DNA of 41,557 bases from Candidatus Aminicenantota bacterium (GCA_013178315.1 JABLWX010000014.1:1-41557), one strand, 5' to 3'; positions 7,947 to 16,656 are shown, numbered from the stretch's first letter. Program-made: numbers and translations. Notes: generated from the sequence alone by a model not told the origin.

Positions 7947-8822
7947 ATGAGGCTCAAAAGAACGTTGATGGCAGTGGCCATCGGGATGTTAGCGATTGCC
8001 CTGGTTTCAGCCTATTCCTTCGCTCAGGAGAATACCGAACAGACCAAGGAGAAGGCCAAGGTCGAGCAGAAGGAACAGGTCAAGAACCAGGAACAGGCAC
8101 AGGTTAAAAATAAGGTGCAGAACAAGGGTGAAGAGCAACCCAAGACCCAGCAGAGAGAACAGACCAGAGAGCAGGAACAGGTCAGGGCCGAAGTCCAGAA
8201 GACCATAGAAAACCAGGCTGCTGAAAATTCTCAGTCTCAAACCCGGGTCCGGAACGAGATCCAGAACCGGGTAGAAACACAGCAGAATGAACAGGGCCAG
8301 GTTGAAACCCAGCACCAGCTCCGGATTGAACACCAGGTTCAGAACCAGGCCGTGGAGAACCAGATCTCCATTAACAAAGACGGTGCGGGTAAACCCGAGG
8401 TAGAACACAATCTCCAGGTCAAGGCCCAGGAACAAAATCAGGTCAAAAGCCAGACCAAGAACCAGATCCGGAACGAGGAAAGAAACAGGGTCCAGAACCA
8501 GGTCAAGGAACAGCCCAAGAATAGAGTGAAAAAGGGTGGCCCCTTCGTTGATGAAAACGGAGACGGAATTAATGACTTCTACCGCGACCATGACGGGGAC
8601 GGCATTCCCAACTGCCAGGACCCGGACTGGACAGCTCCCCAGGACGGCACCGGATACAAGGGCTCTCCAGAAGGCAGTGGTTCCGGTCAGGCCATGACCA
8701 AATCCATGAACAGAAACATGACCATGGCCAGGCAGGCCTTCAGAACGCAGACCAGCCTGGCGGCCAGAATCTGTGACGGTACCGGGCCTAAGGGAGCAGT
8801 AGCCAGGAAAGGAAACCGTTAA
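7947..8822 (+). CDS. Secreted Gln/Asn/Glu/Lys-rich low-complexity protein with a calcium-site-like motif
   Basis: The 291-residue product starts at an ATG with AAGGAGG 6 bp before it; an upstream in-frame ATG at 7905 precedes the predicted transcript start and is not used. A Sec signal peptide (1-26, ending YSFA-Q) is clear. Residues 28-195 are extremely rich in Q, N, E, K, R and V, with loosely repeated units such as QVKNQ, VQNQ and RNEIQNR that look like an extended or coiled helix. Then comes a compact acidic motif, DENGDGIND (202-210) and DHDGDGIPNC (214-223), resembling thrombospondin type-3 or EF-hand-like calcium loops. The tail is Met/Gly/Lys-rich. I do not recognise the family. Transcription from a sigma-54 promoter suggests conditional, possibly surface-related use. 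Confidence 0.85.
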   Translation: MRLKRTLMAVAIGMLAIALVSAYSFAQENTEQTKEKAKVEQKEQVKNQEQAQVKNKVQNKGEEQPKTQQREQTREQEQVRAEVQKTIENQAAENSQSQTRVRNEIQNRVETQQNEQGQVETQHQLRIEHQVQNQAVENQISINKDGAGKPEVEHNLQVKAQEQNQVKSQTKNQIRNEERNRVQNQVKEQPKNRVKKGGPFVDENGDGINDFYRDHDGDGIPNCQDPDWTAPQDGTGYKGSPEGSGSGQAMTKSMNRNMTMARQAFRTQTSLAARICDGTGPKGAVARKGNR

Positions 8823-8835
8823 CAGGTGCTAAAAG

Positions 8836-8880
8836 ACAGGAGAGAACCGGGAAGGCTGACCCGGTTCTTTCCTGTTTTTA
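8836..8880 (+). terminator. Strong rho-independent terminator
   Basis: A 16-bp stem (8836-8851 with 8860-8875, one G-T pair) with an 8-base loop is followed by TTTTT. It closes the Gln-rich gene and separates it from the beta-barrel gene, although partial read-through cannot be excluded. Confidence 0.92.
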
Positions 8881-8910
8881 AATATCCCGCTCGATTATTA
8901 TCGACCAAAA

Positions 8911-8928
8911 ATTAGACATAATTAGACA
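8911..8928 (+). repeat. Direct repeat ATTAGACA x2, 10 bp apart
   Basis: ATTAGACA occurs at 8911-8918 and 8921-8928, exactly one helical turn apart, the second touching the ribosome site AGGAGGG (8928-8934) of the beta-barrel gene. A short dyad, TCGAT-TATT-ATCGA, lies just upstream at 8891-8904. Together they could be a regulator site; I see no good -35/-10 pair. Confidence 0.4.
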
Positions 8929-8938
8929 GGAGGGAAAC

Positions 8939-10291
8939 ATGGCAGGTTTTAGAAGAAGGTTGAAAAGTAATATAATCACCATGGGAGGAATCCTAAGAAA
9001 AATGGCCAGAACCAAGAACCCGGTCCTGGCGATGACCACCGGGCTGCTGGTGCTTTTTCTGGCTGGCTCTCTATCAGCCTCAACCGTTCAGTTCACGCTG
9101 GCCCACAACGCCACCAGCAACGTCTTTCAATCGTACCAACCTCTGTCCGACCAGCTGACCAGCGCCTCTCTCTACTTCGGAGGCGATTCCGAAGGCCTCT
9201 CCCTATATGGAGACTTTAACCTGAGCTTTCTCTACAAGTACTCGGGGCTGAGCTCCTTCGCCGGCAAGCTCGGTGCCGACTACCTGGTTCCAGCCGGCTC
9301 CAGGAGCGCCTTTTACTTTGCCCTGGAAGGAGAAGGGGTGCTGTTCAGAAGCCTTTACGATTACTTTAATCATGGCACCATTCGCTTCGTGGCCAATTTC
9401 AAGAGTTACCTGGACGCTGCCACCATCGTCCGGCTCGATACTCTTAGCCAGTTGAGAGACTATAAGTACTCCATCTTCGATTACTTCTCAGAAAACGTGA
9501 GCTTGTCGCTGGACCATTATTTTCCCTCCAAAACCACCCTGAAAATAGAAGCCGGGTATGGTTACAAACTCTACTTTCACCCGGGTATAATTTCTTCGAC
9601 CGGAGAAGAGACTCCACTTCTGGCCGCGCAGGTTTCTTCAGCCGTCGGCCTTGGAGCTCTGGCTTACCGCGGACCGGTCCTTCTGCCCCAGGCCGCCCTT
9701 CAGGGTGGACCGGGAGGCCACGGGGGTCCCGGAGAAAATTATGAGATGGGCGGAAGCTACAGCATCCGGGGCATCCCCTACCAGACCATCTATTACACCG
9801 GAAGCCAGAATATCCAGATTGCCTCCGTCAGTGGTTTGCTGGCCCAGGGACTGGGTGATCGTTTCGGTTTAAGCCTGGGCGCCTTAAAACAGTGGAATCT
9901 CAAGGGCCAAAATCCCTTCGCCTCCAGCGATGAGCTCTTCATGGTTGAAAATCCGACCTATGACCAGTTCAGCTGGGAGGGGTATTCGCTGACAGCCAAG
10001 CTGACGGCCCTGCTGTCTGAGAACCTGAACGGGGCCTTTCAGTATGACTATTTTTCCAGGAAATTCCCCGGGATAGACAGCCTTGACCTGGAAGGCAACA
10101 GCCTGGGAATCCAAAGGGAGGATAAAAGGCACCAGTTCAGCGCCCGGCTTCAGCTGGACCTACGCCGGGTTTCCCTCTTCATAAATTATGCCTACATTAA
10201 GAATAGCTCGACCGACCCCTGGTTTACCTGGGATGGCAATGTCATCAGCGGAGGATTGACCTGGAACCTACAGGTCACTCCGTCGCGATAA
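8939..10291 (+). CDS. Predicted outer-membrane beta-barrel protein
   Basis: The 450-residue protein has a long positively charged N-region and a hydrophobic signal segment (about 27-47, ending SLSAS). After it come alternating polar/aromatic stretches typical of membrane beta strands (for example YGDFNLSFLYKY, FYFALEGEGVLF, LSLDHYF, FSARLQLDLRRVSLFINYAYI). A Gly/His-rich loop sits near 257-266. It ends in TWNLQVTPSR rather than a C-terminal Phe. An ATG at 8939 with AGGAGGG four bases before it was chosen; a second in-frame ATG at 9002 would give a shorter signal peptide. It is followed after 13 bp by the OB-fold-like gene. Substrate or partner is unknown. Confidence 0.75.
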   Translation: MAGFRRRLKSNIITMGGILRKMARTKNPVLAMTTGLLVLFLAGSLSASTVQFTLAHNATSNVFQSYQPLSDQLTSASLYFGGDSEGLSLYGDFNLSFLYKYSGLSSFAGKLGADYLVPAGSRSAFYFALEGEGVLFRSLYDYFNHGTIRFVANFKSYLDAATIVRLDTLSQLRDYKYSIFDYFSENVSLSLDHYFPSKTTLKIEAGYGYKLYFHPGIISSTGEETPLLAAQVSSAVGLGALAYRGPVLLPQAALQGGPGGHGGPGENYEMGGSYSIRGIPYQTIYYTGSQNIQIASVSGLLAQGLGDRFGLSLGALKQWNLKGQNPFASSDELFMVENPTYDQFSWEGYSLTAKLTALLSENLNGAFQYDYFSRKFPGIDSLDLEGNSLGIQREDKRHQFSARLQLDLRRVSLFINYAYIKNSSTDPWFTWDGNVISGGLTWNLQVTPSR

Positions 10292-10304
10292 ATGAGGTGC
10301 CGAC

Positions 10305-10850
10305 ATGAGAAATCAAGAATCGAAGCAAGAAATTGAGGCCAGAATCAAGAATCCGCTCCCCGGCCGGAGCCGGCGGCACCGCCCCCTTATTTTTATGGGT
10401 TTACTGCTGATGGTTCTGTTCTCTCTATTCGGGCCGGCCGCGGCCCAGGAGACTTCTTCTGGCGAAGGTCAGGTTAACCCGCAGGCTCAAACCCGCCCCC
10501 ACTTTTACGATGTCGACCGGGAGGTGACCATCGAAGGCCAGATCGAAGACCTCCGGTTTGAAAACAGGTACGAGGGCAAGGGGAATTTCCTGGTTCTCCT
10601 GGTAAAGGAAAAGAGCGGCAGCGAGCTGGTGGAGGTGGAAACGGCGCCGGCCTGGTTCTTCCGCACCGACATTCATAAAGGAGAAAAAATCCGGCTGGTA
10701 GGTTCTGTGACCGAAGAAGGTAAATACGGCCGGAAAGTGGTTATCGCCAGGGAACTGAGAATTGGCAATCAGACCATTACCCTGAGAGACCGCCGGGGTT
10801 TTCCGACCTGGAGCCGCGGTCAGGGACGTAGGCGTGGCCCTGCCTGGTGA
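10305..10850 (+). CDS. Exported protein with a predicted OB-fold-like domain
   Basis: The 181 residues begin with a long basic N-region and a hydrophobic signal segment (about 28-47, ending AAAQ). The core (about 68-160) reads as a small beta-barrel: a VTIEGQIEDLRFEN strand pair, then VEVETAPAWFF, GEKIRLVGSVTE and KVVIARELRI, which recalls periplasmic OB-fold proteins. The C-terminus is Arg/Gly-rich (RDRRGFPTWSRGQGRRRG). GAGGTG precedes the ATG and the gap to the beta-barrel gene is 13 bp, so the two are one operon. Function is not recognised. Confidence 0.75.
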   Translation: MRNQESKQEIEARIKNPLPGRSRRHRPLIFMGLLLMVLFSLFGPAAAQETSSGEGQVNPQAQTRPHFYDVDREVTIEGQIEDLRFENRYEGKGNFLVLLVKEKSGSELVEVETAPAWFFRTDIHKGEKIRLVGSVTEEGKYGRKVVIARELRIGNQTITLRDRRGFPTWSRGQGRRRGPAW

Positions 10851-11257
10851 TACCAGGAAATCAAAAACAACCCCTGAGCCCCTGAGGGGTTAAGGTCTTT
10901 TAGTATTGTAAAACAGATAGCCATCATTCCGCCCTGAACCTCCTGTTACCACCTCAGGTCTGCAATGGCCAGCTCTTTTGAAATTAATATCTGCCCGGTT
11001 AACGGCAGCCAGGGCAAATTAATACTGCCCTTATTATGAAGCTGATGCACTCGGGGCCGGGACGTCAGAACCCCATTCGAAGAATGGCCTTCTGGCAGGA
11101 AGAATTTACTGCTTGACTGTACCCATGGGTTGTATGGTATTTTGGTATCTTCATGAGTCCTTGCTTAGAATACCTGATGCGGCCCCCGGCCGCCAACATT
11201 CCCTTCACCCAGCCCAGCCTTATGGAAACAATAAATTTATAATAATCGGGAGGCATC
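10851..11257. other. Intergenic region of about 400 bp without a gene
   Basis: No coding frame is convincing. After the weak terminator there is a small perfect hairpin CCATTC-GAA-GAATGG (11073-11087), a TTGACT hexamer (11113-11118) without a good -10, and the 10-bp palindrome ACCCATGGGT (11121-11130). I looked for SAM- or T-box-type leader motifs ahead of the sulfhydrylase gene and found none I can support. Confidence 0.5.
10869..10901 (+). terminator. Weak terminator candidate
   Basis: A 7-bp stem AACCCCT / AGGGGTT with a 9-base loop is followed by AAGGTCTTTTAG, 18 bp after the OB-fold gene. The short, displaced T-run makes it only a candidate. Confidence 0.4.
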
Positions 11258-12664
11258 ATGTCCGAAGAAAAGAAATATTCTCCAGGAGTTGAAAAGTACA
11301 TCCGGGAAGCAAAAGCCTTCCTGGCCCGGCAGGAAGAAGTCAGAGCCCGGATGCAGAGGATGAAGTTCGATACCATAGCCGTCCACGGGCTCTACTCCCT
11401 TGAAGAAGCCCTGGAGCGTAACCAGGGAGCAACCATAGAACCCCTGTATCTGGCCACTTCCCAGGGCTACCGCGATTCCGATGAGCTGGAAGCCGCCCTG
11501 GCCTACTTAATTCCTACCTGGTGCTACACCCGAATCGCCAACCCCACCACCTATTACCTGGAATACGTCCTGGCCCTGCTCGAAGGCTACAGGACGGGTT
11601 ACGAGACCTCCTGCGTGGTCACCGCTTCGGGCATGGCGGCCATCATGATGGCTGTTGACCCCTTCCTGGTCAAGCAAAAAGAAGGCCCCGAAAAGATAAA
11701 CTTCGTTTCCTCCATCCAGCTTTACGGCGGGACCTTCCAGCATTTTTCGGTACGAAAGATGAAGGAAAGGGACATAGAGGTGCGCTGGGTGCTTCACCCG
11801 GAAGATATTGATGAATGGAAGGCCAAGATAGATGACAACACCCGCTTCCTGTACGTGGAAGCGCCGAGCAACCCGCAGCAATCATTCTGCGACGTCAAGG
11901 CCCTGGCCAACCTGGCCCATTCCTGGGAAATTCCCCTGATCTTTGACGCCACCTGCGCCACCCCGGCCCTGATGCGGCCGATAGCCTATGGTGTCGATAT
12001 CGTGGTTCACTCGCTCACCAAGTCCATCACCACCGGGGGCCTGGCCATCGGCGGAGCCCTGATCAGCAAGAAGCCCATCGTTACCAAGGTCAAGAATGAT
12101 GACCCCAACTTCAAGGCCAGTTTCGCCGAATATGTCAAGTTCTGGCCCTACCGCGACAATGGCCCCGCCGCCTCTCCCTTTAACGCCCTGATGGCCATCA
12201 ACGACCTGCGCACCCTGCGCCTGAGAATGGACATCGTCAGCCAGAACTGCCAGAAGGTGGCCGAATTCCTGGAAAAACATCCCCGCGTCTACCAGGTGGA
12301 CTACCTGGGACTGCCCAGCTACAAGCTCCATCTGCTGGCCAAAAAATATATGAAACTGGTTGATTCCGATGACGGCCATGGACAGGAAGTTAATCGCTAC
12401 GGACACCTGATGAGCTTCCGGGTGGACGGCCCGCCGGAAAATGCCAGGAAGGTCTTCGACCGGTTCAAGATCATTTTCCGGGCCACCGACCTGGGACGCA
12501 TCAAGAGCGTGGCCACCATCCCGGCCATCTCCACCCACCAGCAGCAGGGTGAAGAGGCCCGGAGGATGGCCGACATCCCACCCCAGCTCATCAGGCTCTG
12601 CGTGGGGGCAGAAAACCCGGACGATATAATTGAAGATCTCAACCAGGCTCTCAATTCTCTCTGA
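11258..12664 (+). CDS. PLP-dependent Cys/Met metabolism enzyme, O-acetylhomoserine sulfhydrylase-like
   Basis: The 468-residue protein belongs to the Cys/Met-metabolism PLP family. Seen: YTRIANPT (90-97), the Tyr/Gly phosphate region TASGMAAIM (122-130), the PLP-pyridine Asp D230 in FDATCATP, and the Schiff-base lysine K255 in HSLTKSITTGG. The family includes O-acetylhomoserine sulfhydrylase, cystathionine gamma-synthase and methionine gamma-lyase. The extra N-terminal 40 residues and overall length favour a sulfhydrylase, but reaction choice cannot be fixed from motifs. With homoserine dehydrogenase nearby, a role in methionine synthesis is the simplest idea. CGGGAGG precedes the ATG. Confidence 0.85.
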   Translation: MSEEKKYSPGVEKYIREAKAFLARQEEVRARMQRMKFDTIAVHGLYSLEEALERNQGATIEPLYLATSQGYRDSDELEAALAYLIPTWCYTRIANPTTYYLEYVLALLEGYRTGYETSCVVTASGMAAIMMAVDPFLVKQKEGPEKINFVSSIQLYGGTFQHFSVRKMKERDIEVRWVLHPEDIDEWKAKIDDNTRFLYVEAPSNPQQSFCDVKALANLAHSWEIPLIFDATCATPALMRPIAYGVDIVVHSLTKSITTGGLAIGGALISKKPIVTKVKNDDPNFKASFAEYVKFWPYRDNGPAASPFNALMAINDLRTLRLRMDIVSQNCQKVAEFLEKHPRVYQVDYLGLPSYKLHLLAKKYMKLVDSDDGHGQEVNRYGHLMSFRVDGPPENARKVFDRFKIIFRATDLGRIKSVATIPAISTHQQQGEEARRMADIPPQLIRLCVGAENPDDIIEDLNQALNSL

Positions 12665-12723
12665 TCGGTCCAGCCAGCGCGGCCGGGTTTGAATTTTGCC
12701 ACCGGCTCGACTAAAATCAGGGC

Positions 12724-14016
12724 ATGGAAGCTCTGAGAATTTATACTGAAAAACCGTACCAGCTCCGGGGAGAGGTAACCATCAGCGGGGCCAAGAACGC
12801 TGTCCTCCCGGCCCTGGCCGCCTCCCTCCTGACCGGCGAAGAGGTTCACCTGACCAATATTCCCCTGGTCAAGGATGTTCAGACCATGCTGACCCTCCTG
12901 GCCGAGCTGGGAGCCGAATACAGCCTGAAAAAGAAATCTCTGACCATCAGCGCGAAAAAAATACTCTCCGACCAGGCCCCCTACCAGCTGGTCCGGGCCA
13001 TGAGGGCTTCCATCCTGGTGCTGGGCCCGCTGCTGGCCAGGAAGGGCCGGGCCGTGGTGGCCCTGCCCGGGGGCTGCGCCATTGGCACCCGGCCTGTCGA
13101 CCTGCATATCACCGGCTTGCAGAAGCTCGGCGCCGAGATAAAAATAGAACACGGCTACATCGTGGCCGAGGCCAGGAGGCTTAAGGGAGCGGAGTTCGAG
13201 TTCGAAAAAAAGACGGTCACCGGTACCGAAAACCTGGTGATGGCCGCGGCCCTGGCCCGGGGTGAAACTGTCCTTAAGAACTGTGCCCTGGAACCGGAGG
13301 TCAGCAGCCTGTGCGAACTGCTGGTCAAGATGGGAGCCAGGATTGACGGCATAGGAGAAGAAACGCTCCGCATCCGGGGAGTAGATGACCTGGGCCCGGC
13401 CAGCCATCGGATTATTCCCGACCGGATTGAAGCCGGGACCTTCATGGTGGCCGCGGCCCTGACCGGGGGCGACCTTGTCCTGCGGGAAGTAGAGCCGGCC
13501 CACCTCCAGGCCCTGACTGACAAGCTGACCATCTCTGGCGCCAGGATAGAAAAAAGCGGAAGAAGGTCGATCCGGGTCATCGGCAGCCAGGAAATAAAAC
13601 CACAGGACGTAACCACGGCTCCCTATCCTGGGTTTCCCACCGATATGCAGGCCCAGTTCATGGTCCTGATGACCCAGGCCAGTGGCACTTCCATCATCAC
13701 CGAGACCATCTTCGACCGGCGCTTTGCCCACGCCAACGAACTGACCAGGCTGGGAGCCAGTATCGAAATCCAGGGAGACAAGGCCGTCATCAGGGGCCGT
13801 ACCCCTCTCTCGGGAGCCGAGGTGATGGCCACCGATTTGAGGGCTTCGGCCTGCCTGGTGCTGGCCGGCCTGGTGGCCACCGGCCAGACCACAATTAACG
13901 ACATCGAGCACCTGGACCGCGGCTACGAGAAAATCGAAGAAAAGCTGGTTAAGCTTGGAGTGAAGATTGAACGCCTTAAAAACAACAATAACCACAGGAC
14001 GGGGGGCAAACCATGA
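12724..14016 (+). CDS. murA: UDP-N-acetylglucosamine 1-carboxyvinyltransferase
   Basis: MurA transfers enolpyruvate from PEP to UDP-GlcNAc, the first committed step of peptidoglycan synthesis, in the cytoplasm. The 430-residue length is normal. Seen: SGAKNA with K24 and N25, and the catalytic-loop Cys C118 in GGCAIGTRPVDLHI (the target of fosfomycin in typical MurA). The two-domain EPSP-synthase-like repeat is evident. The stop overlaps the start of the HIT gene (ATGA). murB, the next step, lies 1.7 kb away on the other strand. Confidence 0.96.
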   Translation: MEALRIYTEKPYQLRGEVTISGAKNAVLPALAASLLTGEEVHLTNIPLVKDVQTMLTLLAELGAEYSLKKKSLTISAKKILSDQAPYQLVRAMRASILVLGPLLARKGRAVVALPGGCAIGTRPVDLHITGLQKLGAEIKIEHGYIVAEARRLKGAEFEFEKKTVTGTENLVMAAALARGETVLKNCALEPEVSSLCELLVKMGARIDGIGEETLRIRGVDDLGPASHRIIPDRIEAGTFMVAAALTGGDLVLREVEPAHLQALTDKLTISGARIEKSGRRSIRVIGSQEIKPQDVTTAPYPGFPTDMQAQFMVLMTQASGTSIITETIFDRRFAHANELTRLGASIEIQGDKAVIRGRTPLSGAEVMATDLRASACLVLAGLVATGQTTINDIEHLDRGYEKIEEKLVKLGVKIERLKNNNNHRTGGKP

Positions 14017-14357
14017 GTGATTGCATCTTCTGCAAAATTGTCCGCAAAGAAATACCGGCCAGAATAGTCTACGAGGACGACGAGGTCCTGGCCTTCGACG
14101 ACATCAGGCCGCAGGCTCCGGTCCACACCCTGATCATTCCCAGGAAACACCTGACCAGCCTGAAAGAAACCGGGCAGGATGAAGCCAGCCTGCTGGGCCG
14201 GATCCTGATCAGGGCCGCCGAAATCGCCAGGCTCAAGGGCATCGACCACAGCGGCTTCCGGGTGGTGGTCAACACCGGGCCCGACTCCGGACAGGAAGTC
14301 TTTCATATCCATTTCCATCTCCTGGGAGGACGGCGGATGGGCTGGCCCCCCGGTTAA
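14013..14357 (+). CDS. HIT (histidine triad) family nucleotide hydrolase
   Basis: The 114 residues form one HIT domain: N-terminal CIFCKIVRKEIPA, central HTLIIPRKH and the triad HIHFHLLGG near 98-106. HINT-type proteins hydrolyse nucleoside phosphoramidates and acyl- or aminoacyl-adenylates. The two N-terminal Cys (C4, C7) suit the zinc-binding subset. It starts inside the last codons of murA, so translation is coupled. The C-terminus is slightly short, ending RRMGWPPG. Confidence 0.93.
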   Translation: MSDCIFCKIVRKEIPARIVYEDDEVLAFDDIRPQAPVHTLIIPRKHLTSLKETGQDEASLLGRILIRAAEIARLKGIDHSGFRVVVNTGPDSGQEVFHIHFHLLGGRRMGWPPG

Positions 14358-14406
14358 GCAGCGGTTCCGGCATATGTAACTACGGCAGGAAAGGCATTTT
14401 CCCCGT

Positions 14407-14880
14407 ATGGCCTATTTGATCGACGGCAACAACCTGATGGGGCAGGCTGACCCCTATTTCAAGTTTGACCCGGCCAGCCGCAACCGGTTGGTGGCCCGGC
14501 TCCTCCTTTTCCAGAAAATAACCCGTTCCCGGATCTTCCTGGTGTTCGATGGCCGACCACCCCTCGAGGAACGCGAAATAAAACTCAACCCTAAATTCAC
14601 CGTGCTGTTCCCGGAGCCCGGACAGCCGGCCGACAGCCTGATCGAAGAATTGCTGTCGGGCAAAAAGGACCGGCGCTATTTCCTGGTGGTAAGCTCCGAC
14701 CGTGGCCTCAGAGAAATTGCCCGGGCTCACGGGGCCAGGTCGATGGGCACGGTCGACTTTCTCAAACAGCTCAAACAAACCCTGAAAGACCACCGGGAGG
14801 AGCGGGACCTGGAAAAACAGGAGGATGACTCCACTCCACTGGAAATATCGCTGTGGAAAGAACTGTTTGGAAAAAAATGA
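14407..14880 (+). CDS. YacP-like NYN-domain protein (putative RNase)
   Basis: The 157-residue protein starts MAYLIDGNNLMG, the NYN/PIN-like signature with the metal-binding Asp and Asn. Further acidic residues sit in LVFDGRPP (about 46-53) and VVSSDRGLREIARAHGA (about 97-113), the pattern of YacP/Rae1-type RNases, which cut mRNA at the ribosome in Firmicutes. There is no obvious ribosome site; the gene follows HIT by 49 bp and overlaps the next gene by ATGA. Confidence 0.8.
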   Translation: MAYLIDGNNLMGQADPYFKFDPASRNRLVARLLLFQKITRSRIFLVFDGRPPLEEREIKLNPKFTVLFPEPGQPADSLIEELLSGKKDRRYFLVVSSDRGLREIARAHGARSMGTVDFLKQLKQTLKDHREERDLEKQEDDSTPLEISLWKELFGKK

Positions 14881-15737
14881 AAACCTTTTCGGTCATCGGT
14901 GCGGGAAGGGTGGGCACGGCCCTGGCCCTGGCCCTCTGCCGTAAAGGGCTGGAGTTGAAATACCTGGCCGATAGTTCACCCGCCCAGGCCAGGAAGGCCA
15001 GGAAACGGGTCGGGCAAGGTCGGGCCACAGGTGATAACCGGCTGGCAGCCAGGTCAGCCGGGCTGGTTTTTATCTGCGTGCCGGACGACCTGATACCGCA
15101 AGTGGTTAAGGAAATATCGGCCGTTGAGCTGAGTGGCAAATTTATCTTCCATACCAGCGGGGCCTTATCTTCAGAATTGCTCCAGCCCCTAGCCCGGAAA
15201 GGAGCCAGGGTGGCCTCCTTCCACCCGGCCCAGACCTTCGCCGAAGAGGTGAGTGAACCCGGAATTTTCAAAGGCATCTGCATCGGCTTAGAAGGGCAGC
15301 CCGAAGCCGTTGAACTCGGCAAGACGCTGGCTGCCCGGCTGGGAGCCCAGGCCCTGTTGCTCTCGGCCGCAGAAAAACCGCTCTACCACCTGGCCCTGTC
15401 TATTTCCTCCAACTTTCTTATCATCCTGCTCCACGAGGTTAAAGAGCTCCTTAAAACCGCCGGGCTGGAGGAGAAAGTGGTTCTGGAAATCCTGGCCCCC
15501 CTTCTTAACAAAACTTTACAGAACGTAAAAAACCTTGGTATCGACTCCAGCCTGACCGGACCGGTGGTCCGGGGCGACCTGAAAACCGTTGAAAAGCACC
15601 TGTCAATAACGGCCGGGAAGCCCGGCCTGGACAGGGTCTACAGGGCTATGGCTCTCGAAGCCCTGTGGCTGGCCGAGAAAAGAGGTTTGAGCCGGGAAAA
15701 AATCACAGCATTGAAGCATCTGCTGGAACAAAGATAA
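14877..15737 (+). CDS. Rossmann-fold protein with DUF2520-type C-terminal domain
   Basis: The ATG at 14877 overlaps the previous stop and gives 286 aa beginning MKTFSVIGAGRVGTALA, a dinucleotide-binding loop at the very start. The next landmarks are FICVPDDLIPQVVKEI and FHTSGALSSELL, then SFHPAQTF (about 118-125) typical of this family, followed by an all-helical C-terminal half. The fold resembles ketopantoate or F420-linked NADP oxidoreductases, but the substrate is not known. Its 3' end overlaps the 3' end of convergent murB by 35 bp. Confidence 0.85.
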   Translation: MKTFSVIGAGRVGTALALALCRKGLELKYLADSSPAQARKARKRVGQGRATGDNRLAARSAGLVFICVPDDLIPQVVKEISAVELSGKFIFHTSGALSSELLQPLARKGARVASFHPAQTFAEEVSEPGIFKGICIGLEGQPEAVELGKTLAARLGAQALLLSAAEKPLYHLALSISSNFLIILLHEVKELLKTAGLEEKVVLEILAPLLNKTLQNVKNLGIDSSLTGPVVRGDLKTVEKHLSITAGKPGLDRVYRAMALEALWLAEKRGLSREKITALKHLLEQR

Positions 15738-16656
15738 CTTCTTCTTCCAGGCGGATTCCCGAAGTTTGCCAGACCTTTTCCTTGAGCTCTGCGGCCAGGG
15801 TCAGCACCTGGCGGGCGGTAGCACCGCCAAGGTTAATTATGAAGTTGCAGTGACCCTGATAAACGGCCGCCTGTCCCACCCTCATTCCCCGGGCTCCAGC
15901 CTGCTCCAGAAGCTGTCCGGCAGGAATCTTGCGTCCTCCCGGCAGCACGGGGTTCTTAAAGTAACTACCGGCGCAGGGAACCTCCCCGGGGGGATGTTTC
16001 CTGGCCCGTTGATTGAGATAATCCTCCACCTTCTTGAGCATCTCCGGCCTGGACCCGGGTTCGACTTTCAGAGTGGCTTTGAGGAGGATCTTGTGGTCTT
16101 TTTTAAGGGAAGAATAACGGTAGCCGAAATGCAGTTCCTCCGGGCCCAGGGTCCGTTCTTGCCCTTCCTCGGAGAGAACTGTCACCTCTGCCACCCGGTC
16201 CCCTATGGCCTGACCGAAGGCCCCGGCATTGCCAAAAACGGCCCCACCCACGGTCCCGGGAATCCCGGCCAGGAACTCCAGACCGACCAGGCTCTCCTTC
16301 AGCGTCAGGCCGACCAGGTCTGAAAGGCTGGTCCCGCTGGCTGCTTCCAGGCTGCCAGTCTCCGGCCGGAATTGCAGGCCAGCGGCCGAATTTCTGATCA
16401 CCAGCCCGCGGTAACCGGCATCGTCAAAAAGAAGATTGTAGCCTCCGCCTATCACGTAAAATGGGAACCTGAATTTACGGGCTGCTTTAACGGCCAGGGC
16501 CAGGTCCGACAGCCCGCGGACCTCAAGAAAATAGTCTGCCGGCCCGCCTATCCGGAAGCTGGAATAATTGGCCAGGGGCACCTTAGAAGTCAGGGACAGG
16601 CCCGTCTCCTCGAAAAAAGCCCGGCTGAAATCTTGAAACTCTTTCATATTTTTCAT
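15703..16656 (-). CDS. murB: UDP-N-acetylenolpyruvoylglucosamine reductase
   Basis: MurB reduces the MurA product with NADPH to UDP-MurNAc, using FAD. The 317-residue protein shows the FAD-binding start NYSSFRIGGPADYF (about 27-40), IGGGYNLLF (about 71-79), GLEFLAGIPGTVGGAVFGNAG, and the proton-donor region CAGSYFKNP with Ser in the donor position, then a C-terminal EEEVIF carrying the catalytic Glu. It is convergent with the DUF2520-type gene and overlaps it by 35 bp, an unusual tail-to-tail arrangement. Confidence 0.95.
   Translation of the reverse strand: MKNMKEFQDFSRAFFEETGLSLTSKVPLANYSSFRIGGPADYFLEVRGLSDLALAVKAARKFRFPFYVIGGGYNLLFDDAGYRGLVIRNSAAGLQFRPETGSLEAASGTSLSDLVGLTLKESLVGLEFLAGIPGTVGGAVFGNAGAFGQAIGDRVAEVTVLSEEGQERTLGPEELHFGYRYSSLKKDHKILLKATLKVEPGSRPEMLKKVEDYLNQRARKHPPGEVPCAGSYFKNPVLPGGRKIPAGQLLEQAGARGMRVGQAAVYQGHCNFIINLGGATARQVLTLAAELKEKVWQTSGIRLEEEVIFVPADASML

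Noticed and set aside
7947..8530. The repetitive Gln/Asn coding DNA as a CRISPR or tandem array
   Set aside because: Units vary in length and sequence, the frame is open throughout, and a signal peptide leads it, so it is protein low complexity and not an array.
10851..11257. A methionine-linked riboswitch before the sulfhydrylase gene
   Set aside because: No SAM-I, SAM-II, SAH or T-box core motif could be matched; only small unrelated hairpins are present.
12397..13995. A 532-codon open frame on the minus strand opposite murA and the end of the sulfhydrylase gene
   Set aside because: It is a shadow of strongly GC-biased genes with clear family motifs on the plus strand; its translation has no recognisable motif and is rich in Gly, Gln and His as such shadows are.
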